Shown piece by piece: positions 1-11,530 of a stretch of 64,000 nt of DNA. The notes beneath the pieces are model-generated. The model was not told the origin of the DNA and searched no databases. It worked only from the letters and a program-made list of their open reading frames with translations. Source of the DNA: Pascua guehoae (taxonomy: Eukaryota; Basidiomycota; Tremellomycetes; Trichosporonales; Trichosporonaceae); assembly GCA_001600415.1 (NCBI GenBank), contig BCJX01000001.1:2737532-2801531 (forward strand). Direction: 5' to 3'. Position 1 is the stretch's first letter, and each line of letters starts with the position of its first letter. Position numbers and translations under genes: made by a program.

Positions 1-2391
1 GCAGATGGGGTACTCCTTTCCTCCCTCGGCCATGTTGTAGCTGGTGGTGTCGTTTGGTGGCAAGCGAATATGGCAGTGGCAGGTGAGAGGGGTGTTAGCG
101 GGGACGAGGGGGCGTGCACGGTGCGGGTTATATGCGCCGTTCCAGGAGCATCATGGCCGGCGACCGTGTTCAGAATGGGGTGTGAAGCATTAGTGAGCTT
201 CGCAGACTGTTGCTTCTCAACTACAAATCCTGATTTGGTTTGTGCCAGAGCCGCGAAGGTGCTGGGCGGCAAGCCGTCCTTTGGCGTTCGCCCGTCATGT
301 CGGCGGTGTGGGCTTCTCGGGGGTTATCTGAGGCGCCACCTGCTGGGCTGGGCTTCTGATTCGGTTTCGCACGAGCCATCAGTAAGATGTAAGCGTTGTG
401 ACGCTCTTATTTGTGCGTGTACACGGCGCACGGCTGGGCGTTATTGACTCGTGCTGATGGTGGCGGTCATTCGCGTACCGTGACGCATTGCCCTCTGCAA
501 CATGCCACAGTGGCTGTTTGCTGCCAGCTTACAGAGGCGTACGTTGACCGACCACTGTCAACGTTCCACTTGGCCTCGTTGAGGTGCAGCCGACGTCTGT
601 GCTGTAGCAAGAACGACTGACTGCCATGAGTTGGGACTTGGCCCCTGCTCCGAAGGTGGTAGCACTGTCGGTGACATTTCGGTTGTTCTTCGATCACACA
701 CACTGCCCCTCTTGAGGGAGTGTGACCAGGGTAGGGAGCCGATCATCCCACCACATCGTCACCTCTGGAGATACCTGTCGTAGTGATCGTTCCTTCACGT
801 ATAAAGGATAAGAATACCACCCACACCACTCACCAGTCGGCGAGGATGTTTCACCACATGGTGAGGGTCTGTTTCGCATGATCTTGATCTTCCACGCTGA
901 GCTATGGTCGTTGACGAGAGTCACCAGGGTCCTCGTTCTCGTGGTCGAAAGCTGTTCGTTTCAGAGCCTTACCTCCCAAAGACCATCATAAACTCAATGG
1001 AAGTGCGGTTACCGGGATTTGGCGGTCACTTCTTACACACAAATTCATTGTGAGCCCACGTCAATCGCTGTCTTCCAGGAGCAGGACTGCGTGTCCTGGC
1101 CACCCGAACCGGCCCTAGCTTCTATTGTACGACAAGCTTGTGGGTGATCATGCCTGTTTTCCAACACCGCAACTTAAAACATCCCTCTAGCGCACTGTGA
1201 TTCGTCTGTGGGGGGTAAGTGCGTAGCCCGGTATGGAGTATGCTTACTGTTAATCGCACTCCCAACAAGAAGTTGTCGCGTTTCCTGCTTCAAGTTCCAG
1301 CCCTTCCACGGAACCCCTGATCTTCACCAATGCCAAGCGAAGCGGAGCCGGTCCAATACGACTCGCTCTGAAGGCCATATGCTGACACTTGCATAGCGAA
1401 CATACCGCACTCATTGGAGTCGCACCTCTGGCGTTCCGGTTTACACGGCTTGTTCGACGAGAGAGAAGAGGAATGGGTTGTTGTTTGGGCATCACGTGAT
1501 GCCGTAGGAACCGGACTCGAGTGCTGGAGCCGAGAATAGGGCTTGGTGACGGCACCATGACGTACGAAACCTCTTTGCTGCCGATCCTCGGTTCACCATG
1601 GGTCATGGTCTGATTCTATTCTGCTGCACTGTATTCTCCGTAGAATGCGGGGCACATGCATGCGCATGCCTCTGCATTCTGCGGGGCCACGGGGTAACCA
1701 AGTTGTGGAGTCGACTGGATGCATGATTTAAGCGAAACGGCCCGGGCGCCCCGCTCAACCTAGTCAACGGTAAGCTCTTGCTTCTGCTCAAACAAAGGTT
1801 TTTCCAAGTCGGTGGGACGCGATGATTGGAAGGCGAACAGCGGTACAGCGGACGGGATCGAGGGTCGGAGGGAGGTCGTGGATCATGGGATCTCGGTGAC
1901 AGACATGACAGGGTAGGGATCCTGCTGGTATTCTGCAGACATGGGCATGGAACCGCGACAACGTCACTTTGGTACTCGTTGCAGACCAGACAGAGATGCC
2001 AGTGATCCGCGGATGCGCGCACGGGGGGAGGCCTGTACAGTACGTATGAGGCGCTCTGGCTGGCGCGCGGGGGCGTCCATGATCGAGGATCCAACAATCC
2101 GCCCATGGCCGACCACTAGCTCCAAACCTCACACCATCCCACACTTTCAACTTCTTTCCACTCACTAGTCCATCGTTCCAACAGCACACTCTCAAAGACA
2201 TACGATACACCATCATTCAGCACCCCCGGCAGGAGTGGTGGTACGCCTTAATGCAATTCGGAGCACCGCGCTGTGTGAACGACACCATTTAGCACCCGAA
2301 CACTGTCTTGGTGACGCCCGAGCGCCTCGCTCCTCCGAGCCCTTAGTCCACGGGGATCGATTCTCCCTCTCCACCCCTGATTTCTACCCCC
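1..2391. other. long intergenic region, no gene recognised
   Basis: No open frame here shows a protein family, a signal peptide or a coherent exon chain on either strand; the frames present are short and overlap one another. It presumably holds the promoter of the gene starting at 2392. The only structure noted is a nested inverted repeat at 1642-1680. Confidence 0.55.
1642..1680. repeat. nested inverted repeat
   Basis: Outer 7-bp arms AGAATGC (1642-1648) and GCATTCT (1674-1680) enclose a perfect 12-bp palindrome, GCATGCGCATGC, at 1658-1669. The core is alternating purine/pyrimidine. Function unknown; it may be chance. Confidence 0.5.
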
Positions 2392-4457
2392 ATGCGCAGC
2401 AAAAGCAACATGTCGCTCTGGATCGTGGCGGCGGTGGCCATGGCGGGCGTTGCCCAAGCCGCAGCGCAGACCGTGACCAACACTGTCCCATACAACATTT
2501 CCTTGCGGGATACCTCGCCGATGCTTATCTACGCTCCGGAGAGATACGGCGCGGCTACCGTGTGGAATGCGTCGTTCAGCCTCTCGCCGTGGTCGAGCTA
2601 CGAGGAGAACATTGTCGGATACGGCGAGTCGAGTCACAGCGCATCGCAGGCCGGTGCCTCTGTCTCGTTTCAATTCGTGGGCACGGCAGCGTACTTCTAC
2701 GGGTCGTTGAGCTCGGGCGGCGAGGTGGAAATGTCGGTCGACGGCAGTAACGTTGCAGTCGTAACAGACCCAAGCACGGGGCTTCTGGGCAGCACTACCG
2801 GGTTATCGTTCGGCACTCACAACGCGACGCTCGTTCTCCGAAGGGGAGACATCTCCCTCAAACGTGTCGACGTCACTGTTGGCATGCATGTCGCCGCGTG
2901 AGCCACCATGGCAATAAGGGCGAGTGCTGACGATCGCAGTGAAAGCGATGTTGCGGCTGCACAAGGCGATGGTTACACATTCTACTTTGCGCCCCTGAAC
3001 AGCACTGGAATCAGTGTAATGAATGACGACGTCCACTCTGATGACCCCGACGCGTGGCTCCCCAATGCAAACATCGGTGGCGGAGGTGCGTCTCGTGTGT
3101 GATTCTTGGCTAACAGGTCAGGCGGGACAGAGGAACAGCATTACACACGTATTGGGTCCCAAAACCCAGGTGCCGCGGCAACCGTTGACCTCGGACCGGG
3201 AGTCGTCTTCATGATGCTTAACGGCACAACAGCATACGATCATGGGCAGTACAATGTTCAGGTCACACCCGCGCCGCCTGGTGACGAGTTGGGCAACCAC
3301 ACCTACCTTGGGTTTAACCCCTGGACGACACCCGACAGTGTCCTGTTCATGGCGGCGCTTGACCCTTCCGTCAACTATAGTGTAACCGTCACTGTCGTCG
3401 GCCGAGGACACTACGGAAACTGGACCGACATGAATACGATGAGCTTGTGGCGTCACCAGAGGTAGGTCAGGATCGACGCACATGCTGTTCGTAGCACTAA
3501 CGACATGAAGCAACACTTCAGACAGTGGAGGTGATGGTGGAACCGGCAACGACGATTCGCATAGCTCCCCCCATCATCCGATCAACACGGGTGCGATCGC
3601 GGGTGGTGTGGTGCGTACTTTCAGTGTCGTGGGCTAAATAGGGTAACTAACCTCCAGGTTGGCGGCGTAGCAGCCCTCTCGCTGATTGCCCTTGCTGTCT
3701 GGCTACTCTGGCGCAGGAACCGTCGCAACAAGTGGGTGTTATGGCCGCGTCTCATTCGGGGTGTAAGCTGACTACGTAGCTATAGGTCGTGGCGACGAGA
3801 GTCGTACACACCGGAGGGGCCGTTTGTTATCGACGAAGAGGATACCACTGCCACACCATTCACGGACACGCGGTACTCGCCGTACCCTACCCCCATGTCA
3901 ACGGTGAACTCACGCCAATCTTACGCACAACAGCCGTCTGTGTACTCGTACGTCTGCCTAGTTTTCCTTGGCTAACACTTGCAAGCCAGACGGAAATGTC
4001 CCAACTCCAACTCCCACGGACCTTCACGCAGTCGCAGACTTCAATCCCGAGGTCTCCGTGTGATGAAACGGCGGAAGCACCACTCCTGCCACTTCCTGCT
4101 CACCCTCCCCCAGCTCTGACACTTCCCGCCGGTGCGGCCCCACCATCCCCCCAGGTGTTGCGACCCCGTGGCCTGAGCATCAGCAACGCATCAGAAGCCG
4201 ACTCCGCCATGGCTCTCGCACTCGCAGAAGAACTCAAAACGTCAACACAGCGCAGGGCAGCCCCCTCGACGACACCACGACCACGCCGTCCTCGCCTTCA
4301 GGCGCAGGTCACCCAGGAGGCCGATGCGGGCATACGCATCGAGACGGTTCCACCAGTGTATGACCCATCGTGGGCGTCGCCCTCTACGCCCGAAGGGAGC
4401 CAGACCGCGACTCTGCATCGGCCACCGTGGGAGATACTTCCACACCATAGCGGCTAG
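2392..4457 (+). CDS. signal-peptide, single-span membrane protein with cytoplasmic tail
   Basis: Seven exons (2392-2897, 2940-3085, 3122-3461, 3511-3610, 3658-3731, 3786-3947, 3986-4457) join in phase to 599 aa. Residues 1 to about 25 are a signal peptide ending AQAAAQ. An ectodomain of about 330 aa follows, rich in Thr, Ser, Gly and N-glycosylation sequons, ending in a Gly/Asp/Ser/His linker. One hydrophobic span, about residues 365-385 (VAALSLIALAVWLLW), is followed by a basic stop-transfer stretch (RRNRRNK). The tail of about 210 aa is rich in Pro, Ser and Thr and carries PPVYDPSW near its C-terminus, a motif I recall from basidiomycete single-span surface proteins of this layout. The biochemical role is unknown; a wall sensor or adhesin is a guess from topology only. 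The start is the first ATG of the frame and leads directly into the signal peptide. Confidence 0.85.
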
Positions 4458-4889
4458 GAATGGCTACCATCGGCCCCGTGTGTGCAGGTCACGCACGTAC
4501 AGTTCTCTTAGATTAACAGCTCATGGCGACGTGAGAAAGGTGGTGATCGAAAAATACGCAGACGCTGGTACGTCGGCCTCCGTAAGGAATGATAGGGACA
4601 TTGAATAATTGTAGTATGCATACGCTTTTGCCAACGCTGTGGACACGGCCCCACTACGTATTGGATTCTGAGACCCTAGAGGGGAGAGGTGGAGGCGGGG
4701 CATCCTTTGTCCGCTTGCCCACCAACATTCATTCGGGCCCCACCAACCCCACTTTCATCCCCCCACAGCCCCATGACCGCCTTCGATCCACCACCATTGC
4801 TAACTGTTTGTCAAGTCCTCGCACTGTTGACAAGTCAAACATAGGAGCCTCGACGAGCCCTCTCCGCCTTTCTGCGATATGGAGACACG
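4458..4889. other. intergenic region, presumed promoter
   Basis: Both strands were searched for an exon encoding a Zn2Cys6 cluster (six spaced cysteines) belonging to the regulator downstream; none was found. Nothing else recognised. Confidence 0.5.
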
Positions 4890-7098
4890 ATGAACCCCGA
4901 CTCGGTCTCCTACGAGCGCGGCCGCTTCTACCTCGGACCTGTACGTGTTGTAGCAGACCCTCTTAACTGACACCAGAACGGATTTCCACGTTTTGCAGGG
5001 TCTGCATCTGGCATCTACCTGGCGGACACTGTGCGCTCACATGTGTCGCCCGAGGTGCCCCGCTCGCCGGGTATCGAAGAGGCCTTCCTTGCGCGCAACA
5101 ATGACAAGTCGCGCGGCCACGACGAGAACCTCCTTTACGACCACTTTACGCTGCGCGCCAACGACTTGCGCGAGGCGCAGGCCCCGGCGATTCGCGACGC
5201 CGTCACACGATACTTTACGACATGGCACCCGCTATTCCCGTTCCTCGACGGCGCATTCATCATTGACAGCTTGGACCAGGCCATTGAACGCGCGCACGAG
5301 TCGCCGCCCGAGGCGTCGGCGTTTCCAGACCTCAAAGTCGAAGAGGGCATGGTGCTCACGGCGATATTCATGGCCATCCTCGCCATTGCAGACGCAGACG
5401 AAGGAGAAAGTGCAGATCGGACGCGAGCGGTCCTGCCCAAACTCAACTCGACCAGCCAAGCCTCGCTCGTCTCCCATCTTGTCGTGGGGACGTGCCAGAA
5501 CTCGGCTGTAAACGACCTGCTAGTGATTCAAGCCCTCCTTGCCATCATGCTCTACTTTTACACGTCCCGCAGTCTACGGCCCGCAATGCATCTTTCCGGC
5601 ATTGTCACAAGTGGGTCCTACTCTGGCAATGGTGCTCATTCTAATACACACCCCAGAGCTCGCGTATGAAGCCGGCCTACATCGCTGCCCCTACCGCTAC
5701 CTCCAAACGTTTGCACAGGCGTCCGACCGCGAGATTCGCAAACGCGTATTCTGGTCGCTCTACGTTCTCGACCGACTGCTGACTGCCGAGTTTGGCATTC
5801 CCATCATGCTCCACGACACGGACATTGACACGTGCATTCCCGGCGGCAAGGAGGCGCATCCGAATCAGAATACGCCATCCGACCACCCCGCACGTACCCC
5901 GATAGACACCACTCTGGTCACACCAGATGGGACTCCTCAGGTCACGACAGTGGAGAGCGATGGGTCTTCCCGGCCGCGCAAACGACCGCGGAAGAACAGC
6001 ACATGTGACCCATCGGGATCGCCCTCAGTCAGCGTGGTAGCACAGGCAGAAACTCAGGTTCAACTACCTGCAGAGGCGAGCGGGAAAGACAGCACTCCGA
6101 AGACGATACCCCCAGACTCGCGCCTCTTGCCGGCACGGTCACTCATCAACATATCCAAGCTGATAGGCCGGGCCATGGAAGTGTTCAACAAGTCTGTTAA
6201 TTATCGCTCCTTGAATTGTAAGTGATGTTCGGGGTTGTCGGTGCTGACTGGTCCCAGCACGCGAGACCCTCCAACTTCGGACCGAGCTGGAACGGTGGTG
6301 GAACGACATTGCCTTTGACAGTGACGAGGATGTGGGTAGGCCAGAGCCTGGTGATGAGGCCATTTACTGACCGACGCAGTTTCAGGAGACGGCGAGCGAG
6401 TCTGCTATACCCGCCGAGTACAAGACGCTCTTTACGTGCCTGTACCACCAGCAGATCATCAACCTGTGCCGGCCAGCCCTATCCCTCGCCCCGTCCCAGC
6501 TCCAGCACGCGTATGCTTTACAGACATGCGTGGCGTCGGCGCGTATCATCGGCAGCACACTGGCGCGCGAGGTCGACAAGCAAACCCTTGGGCTACTGTG
6601 GCCAGGATACGTCGACATGGTCTTCTTCTCGTCCCTGATCCTCGTGTATGGCAACAAGCGGGATATTACCAATGGTACCGCAAAGTGAGTCCCTGTCCGG
6701 GTTTCACGGTGTGGGGCGACGCTGAATGCCAGTCCCCAAAGGCTCAAGTCGGAACTACGCCGGGCGGCCAGGATTCTCGAGTGGTTGCGGCGGCGATGGG
6801 GCAATCTCGGCCCGTTTATCAAAGCACTTGAGACGCTGCTCGATCCCAACAGCAATGTTGCCAGAGCAGAGACGGTACGTGGAACCTCGCGAACCCACTA
6901 GCAGCATTGCTCACGCCACAGGTCCAGGCCAGCACGTCTGCGGTACCCGAGGTGAATGCGGGGCAGGAGGTGCCGTCGAGTGACCAGCCGCTCCTATTCG
7001 ACCAGTTCCTCTTTGATTTTGACACGTTTGAGCTCAACCCCGAGTCGATCTGGGCGTATCATATGTCTCTTCCGGGGTCGCCGACTGGTTTAGGATAG
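4890..7098 (+). CDS. Fungal_trans-domain regulator lacking a visible zinc cluster
   Basis: Exons 4890-4940, 4977-5610, 5657-6217, 6258-6331, 6380-6684, 6733-6874 and 6922-7098 join in phase to 647 aa. The middle has the fungal transcription-factor homology domain: WHPLFPFLDG near the start, then LAYEAGLHR and KRVFWSLYVLDRLL, ending in the HDTDIDTCIP segment. An acidic, disordered insert with a basic RPRKRPRK stretch, a possible nuclear signal, follows. Proteins of this family normally carry an N-terminal Zn2Cys6 cluster; this model starts only about 30 residues before the middle domain (MNPDSVSYERGRFYLGP) and no cysteine cluster lies upstream. Either it never binds DNA directly or a distant exon was missed. 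It lies upstream of, and convergent with, the tartrate dehydrogenase-like gene, so it may regulate the dicarboxylate module; this is inferred from position only. Confidence 0.85.
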
Positions 7099-7598
7099 CC
7101 TCCGGGTTGTAACTGTTGTAGTACTTGGCAGCAAAGGATTGTCCTTCTGGCCTGTCGCTGTGCGTGAGTATAGGGTAGCACTTGGTCGTGCTGTTCTTAA
7201 CTGGGTCCAAGCAGAGCGTTTGCCACGATGCGGTGGCATGAAAGCCACCCTTGTAGTCGAGGGCAGCCGAAGTCTGATAGTTCCTGGGAGGTAGCACTGG
7301 TGGCCAAGTATTGCCAGGTGTCGACACAATCACAATCTCAGGTCTTACCAACACAACTGCCCTGCCTTCACAGCCTATTCTTTCAGAGAGATACGCATGA
7401 AACATTCCAGCTTTGATTTTGCTTAGCGCATAACTCGGAATGGCATCCTGTGATCTTGATGTGAATGATGTTCTACCGCCTCCCGGATGATACCCACGTA
7501 CTGGCTACGGCTGGCATCATTTCCTCATGACATGCCGATATCGTTTGCATACCAATCGAACCACTTCATGGACAAACTACAATGGAACAAGTTTTCAA
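7099..7598. other. convergent 3' intergenic region
   Basis: About 500 bp between two genes that end towards each other. It should hold both 3' UTRs; no ORF, RNA or repeat recognised. Confidence 0.5.
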
Positions 7599-8782
7599 CT
7601 ACAAGCGCGCAATGACAGCGTCAGTGACCTCCTTGGTGGTGGCGTTGCCGCCGAGGTCCTTCGTCTTGATTCCGTCCTGGCAGGCCCGTTCCGTGGCGGC
7701 CATGATCATCTTTGCGGCGTCGTGCTCACCGAGCCAGTCGAGCATCTCGCACGCGGTCCAGAACGTGGCGACGGGGTTGGCCACACCGAGGCCGGTAATG
7801 TCGAATGCCGAGCCGTGGATCGGCTCAAACATGGACGGCATGGTGCGGGACGGGTCAATATTGGCGGTGGGCGCGATGCCGATCGACCCGGCAAGGGCGG
7901 CCGCGAGGTCGGAGAGAATGTCGGCGTGGAGGTTTGTCGCGAGGATGGTATCGAGCGACTGGGGCTGGAGCGTCATGCGGACCGTCATGGCGTCAACCAG
8001 CATGTGGTCCATGGTCACGTCGGGGAACTCTTTCGCGACCTCGTTGATCACCTCGTCCCACAGCACCATGCCGTTGCGCATCGCGTTCGACTTGGTCACA
8101 TACGTGAGCAGCTTGCGCGGACGGCTCTGGGCCATCTGGAACGCAAACCGCGCAATCCGCCGCACGCCCGCGCGCGTGATAATGGTCACTTCGGTCCCGA
8201 CCTCGTGCTCGAGCCCCACGTGCGAGCGCCCGCCGTGGCCTGCGTACTCGCCCTCGGAGTTTTCGCGGATGATGCACCAGTCCAAGTCGCCCGGGTTGCA
8301 GTTGCGCAGCGGCGACTCGGTCCCGGGAAGGATGCGCGTGCGGCGGACATTGGCGTACATGTGTGGCTGGCAGATGGCCAGGCGCAGACCCCACAGCGAG
8401 ACGTGGTCCGGGACGTCGGGAGCACCGACAGCGCCAAAGCTGAGAAACGTGAGTTGTTTGCTTCCCCCGTATGCGGTATTCGGCCTACTCACAAGATGGC
8501 ATCGTTCTTCTTGAGCTCCTCAATGTAGTTTGCCGGAAGATAGCTCCCAGTCTTCTTGTACCGGTCCGACGACCAGTCATACTCCGTAAAGTCGACCTGG
8601 AACGTACCGAGCTTCTTGGCAGCGGCGTTGATGACACGCACACCGGCGTCAATGACCTCGGGACCGATGCCGTCGGCGCCAATCTGGGCAATCTTGTAGA
8701 CTGCCTTGCGCTCGGCGGGAACGGCCATGCCTGCCGGGTAGGCGGCCGAGGTGGTGCCGTTGGAAATTGCAATCGGGGACAT
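7599..8782 (-). CDS. tartrate/D-malate dehydrogenase-like decarboxylating enzyme
   Basis: Two exons (8493-8782 and 7599-8439, minus strand) encode 376 aa of the isocitrate/isopropylmalate dehydrogenase family. The features seen fit the tartrate dehydrogenase/D-malate dehydrogenase branch: IGADGIGPEV at the N-terminus, VPDHVSLWGLRL in place of the LeuB-type loop, RENSEGEYAGHGG, VTKSNAMR, the metal-binding DAMTVRM region with NLHADILSD, and MFEPIHGSAFDITGLG with ANPVATFW. The family performs NAD- and metal-dependent oxidation with decarboxylation of 2-hydroxydicarboxylates. Which acid is used here (tartrate, D-malate, 3-isopropylmalate) cannot be told from sequence alone. The start is the ATG at 8782 in a CACCATG context; frame upstream of it lacks another ATG. 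No targeting peptide is obvious, so probably cytosolic. It is divergent from an anion-type MFS carrier across 578 bp. Confidence 0.9.
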
Positions 8783-9360
8783 GGTGTCTTGATAGGGGGT
8801 GCGTCCTGTTGGGAGGTGGCCGTGGCGATACTGGTAGTCGCTTGGTGTGGACTGGTTGCTTCTCGTTGCTGTGGACAAGAGTTAGATGGTCATTGCGAGT
8901 CGGTTATCTCATGGGTTTATATGTCCCTTGTTAAGAGGGGACTAGGGTGCCCTTGACCCCAAGCGCTCTGGGGATGCAGGCCTGCAGACAGGCCACAGAG
9001 TTCCTCGTAGGGGGGCGCTCGACTCCATGGTTGGAAGATGGGGAGTATGCGAACTCAGGAACGGCGGAGCAAAGATGTGGAGACAACCCCAATGAATGTG
9101 GGCGCGGAGCAAAGTTTGGCGGAGCAGAGTTGCTCCGACCAACGTTGGTCCGCATGCCACCCGTTTCGGTGCCAAGCAAGCCACGACTGAATTGTGCTCC
9201 ACTACTCTTGTCTGTACGTCTGTACACTCACCAGCCCAGATGGCGACTAACCCAGAAGATAAAAGAAGCTGGGTTTGGTTCGGTCTCAAACCACTCGCCA
9301 AGCATCACTTCAAACTCACTAGCCACTCCATCACACGCAAGCCCTCCAAATACACTCAAC
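8783..9360. promoter_or_regulatory. bidirectional promoter of dehydrogenase and MFS carrier
   Basis: Divergent intergenic region of 578 bp. A TATA-like element (minus-strand ATATAAA) lies at about 8911-8918, roughly 130 bp upstream of the dehydrogenase ATG. The middle carries a cluster of CGGAGCA sites and two palindromes (see 9065-9150). Shared control of the two genes is likely from this arrangement. Confidence 0.55.
9065..9150. promoter_or_regulatory. cluster of CGGAGCA sites and palindromes, candidate operators
   Basis: CGGAGCA occurs at 9065-9071, 9105-9111 and 9120-9126, the first two as CGGAGCAAAG. The third is mirrored by TGCTCCG at 9131-9137, giving a perfect 7-bp inverted repeat with a 4-bp spacer. 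It abuts a perfect 14-bp palindrome, GACCAACGTTGGTC (9137-9150). CGG..CCG inverted repeats are the usual form of Zn2Cys6 binding sites. Confidence 0.5.
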
Positions 9361-11234
9361 ATGGCCTCCGACCTTCACAAGACTGTGCCAGACGACAACC
9401 GCCTGGCTCTTTCGCCGTCGATTGAAAAGGGGGAAGTCTCTCACTCTGAGATGTCCCTCGAGGTACCGCCTGACTCGGCAACCGCGTGGCTCGCGACACT
9501 GTCAGAGGAAGAATATCAACACGAGCAGAGCAAGCTCGTTCGCAAGGTACATACACGTCTATTTCCCCCAGAATTTCCTTTGACACGCAGATTGATATGC
9601 GCCTTCTGCCAACCTTATTTATCCTCCTCATCCTCAATTATCTCGACCGCAACGCACTTGCGTGAGTCCCAGCTTGGATACCTACCAAATCCCACTCCTT
9701 TTGCTAACTTCAGCTCGGCACGTGTGCAAGGTCTCGAGGCAGACCTGGGTCTCACGGGCACCGACTTCAATGTGGCCATCTCGGTCCTGTTTGTCGGTTA
9801 CATCCTTGGCCAGATTCCCTCAAACCTTATTCTCTCACGTGTTCGGCCCTCGCTCTATCTTTCTGGCTTTGTTGCCCTCTGGGGTGCCGTGAGCGCTTGC
9901 ACTGCTGCTGCCGACAACTTCTCGCACCTGGTCGTCATTCGCTTCTTCCTCGGCGTCACAGAGTCGCCCTACTTTCCTGGTGCCTTGTTCCTCCTGTCGT
10001 CGTGGTACACAAAGAAGGAGCTGGCAGTGAGTAGTGTTTCGTGTTTCATCAGCCTGCACGAGTCGAGCAGTAGTTCCCTGACCACCAACAGTTCCGCACC
10101 TCTATTCTGTACACTGGGTCACTGCTTTCTGGTGCATTTTCCGGATTAATTGCGGCGGGCGTCCAGAACGGCATGGACGGTGTCCAGGGCCTTGCATCTT
10201 GGAGGTACGCACAACGAGTAGACTCGTCGCTGATGCAAGGTGGCTGTTTATTCTGGAAGGTGTCATCACAGTTTTTGCCGCCATTTGCGCCGTCTTCATC
10301 CTCCCCGACTACCCTGCTACAACACGCTGGCTGAGCGACAAGGAAAAGGCGCTTGCGGTCAGCCGCCTTGAGCGCGACACGGGCGTCAAGGACGAGGAAA
10401 CCATGTCGCTCCTCCGCTCCTTCGTGGCGGCTGCAACCGACTACAAGCTCTGGATCCTTGCACTTATCATCGTCACCAAGACCACAGCTGGAGCAGTGAC
10501 ACAGGTTGGTCCCATTGGTGTAATGCATGAGTGCTAAGCTAACTTCTCTAGTTTATCCCGACTGTGGTGCAGACATTTGGCCAGTCCAAAGTGACCACGC
10601 TCCTGCTTACCGCTCCGCCGTATCTTTTTGCAGCAATCTTGGCCCTCACCATCTCGTACACGTCCGACCGCAAGCCAGAGCGGTGCTTCCATCTCCTCAC
10701 TCCTATTGTGTTTGGCATGATCGGGTGAGTTTTGAACATGCCCCTCTCCTGGGGCAGCCTAACAAGCAGGGGTCCTTCCTTTACTGACGACAGCTTTGTC
10801 ATCGCCGCGACCACCAAGACCACGGCACCGCGCTACTTTTCACTGTTCCTCATGGTCGGTGGAATGTTTGGCTCTTACAACGTTGCCCTCGCATGGATTT
10901 CCTCGACTTTTGCCCGCCCACGTGCCAAGCGTGCGGCCGCATACGCCACCATCAACTCGCTCGGCAACAGTAAGTCCAGCATTTGAAGCCTGCGTGTGTC
11001 ACAGACATTTGCTAACGACCCACAGTCGCCCAAATCTGGTCGCCCTACCTCTACGCAAGCAAGTATGGCCCTTCCTACACGGTGGCGTTCGTCGTCAATG
11101 CCATTATGGCGGGCACTGCCGTCTTCTTCTGTCTGGTCCTGCGCTGGTGTCTGTCTCGCGAAAATGCCAAGATGGAACAGGCCCAGCTCGAAGACGTCGA
11201 GGGACAGACGCAGCGCATTCGCTACGTCCTCTAG
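9361..11234 (+). CDS. MFS transporter, anion:cation symporter (Dal5-like) family
   Basis: Eight exons (9361-9546, 9591-9661, 9714-10026, 10092-10204, 10240-10504, 10552-10724, 10794-10969, 11026-11234) join in phase to 501 aa. About 62 hydrophilic residues precede TM1 (LLPTLFILLILNYLDRNAL). The ACS-family sequence LDRNALASARVQGLEADLGL, the GYILGQIPSNL stretch, and RFFLGVTESPYFPG in TM4-5 are present, and about 12 spans are visible by eye. The C-terminus is short and cytosolic. The family moves organic anions such as allantoate, nicotinate, phthalate or tartrate together with cations across the plasma membrane. Divergence from the tartrate/D-malate dehydrogenase-like gene suggests uptake of that enzyme's substrate; this is inference. 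All motifs looked intact. Confidence 0.92.
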
Positions 11235-11280
11235 GGTGGTTGTACAAAGGTGCGGGTAGAATGGTCTTGTGATGTATGAA

Positions 11281-11319
11281 GAACTGTCCAAAGGAACTGT
11301 CCAAAGGAACTGTCCAAAG
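11281..11319. repeat. 13-bp tandem repeat, three copies
   Basis: The unit GAACTGTCCAAAG is repeated exactly three times, starting 46 bp after the MFS stop codon, hence probably in its 3' UTR. Confidence 0.8.
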
Positions 11320-11498
11320 CGATGAGCAAAGTGGAAAAACTGGAACGCATTCTGGAGGCATACTGCCGCTAGCCTGTCTTTTGCGCCATCGCACTCTTCA
11401 CAGTGTTCTGCACGCTATTCACGGAAGACTGATCGCGAGCTGTTGGGCTTGGCATATGAAATGCTGCCTACAGGCGGAGCAGAATGGTGTTTAGGCCT

Positions 11499-11530
11499 AG
11501 TGGAGGTAGTGGAGGTATTGGAGGTATTGG
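11499..11530. repeat. 9-bp tandem repeat
   Basis: About three and a half copies of a TGGAGGTAT-like unit. No function evident. Confidence 0.6.

Noticed and set aside
1603..2216. Overlapping minus-strand frames of 167 and 142 aa
   Set aside because: No recognisable domain or splice structure, and two frames of equal quality overlap.
4993..5511. 172-aa Arg-rich plus-strand frame
   Set aside because: Alternate frame of the regulator's second exon; arises if the wrong acceptor (after TTTTGCAG) is chosen. The acceptor at CACCAG (4976) keeps the Fungal_trans frame.
7527..8528. Two long plus-strand open frames (333 and 310 aa) across the dehydrogenase gene
   Set aside because: Antisense shadows of a well-supported minus-strand enzyme in GC-rich DNA; no family features, no introns, and composition follows the opposite strand.
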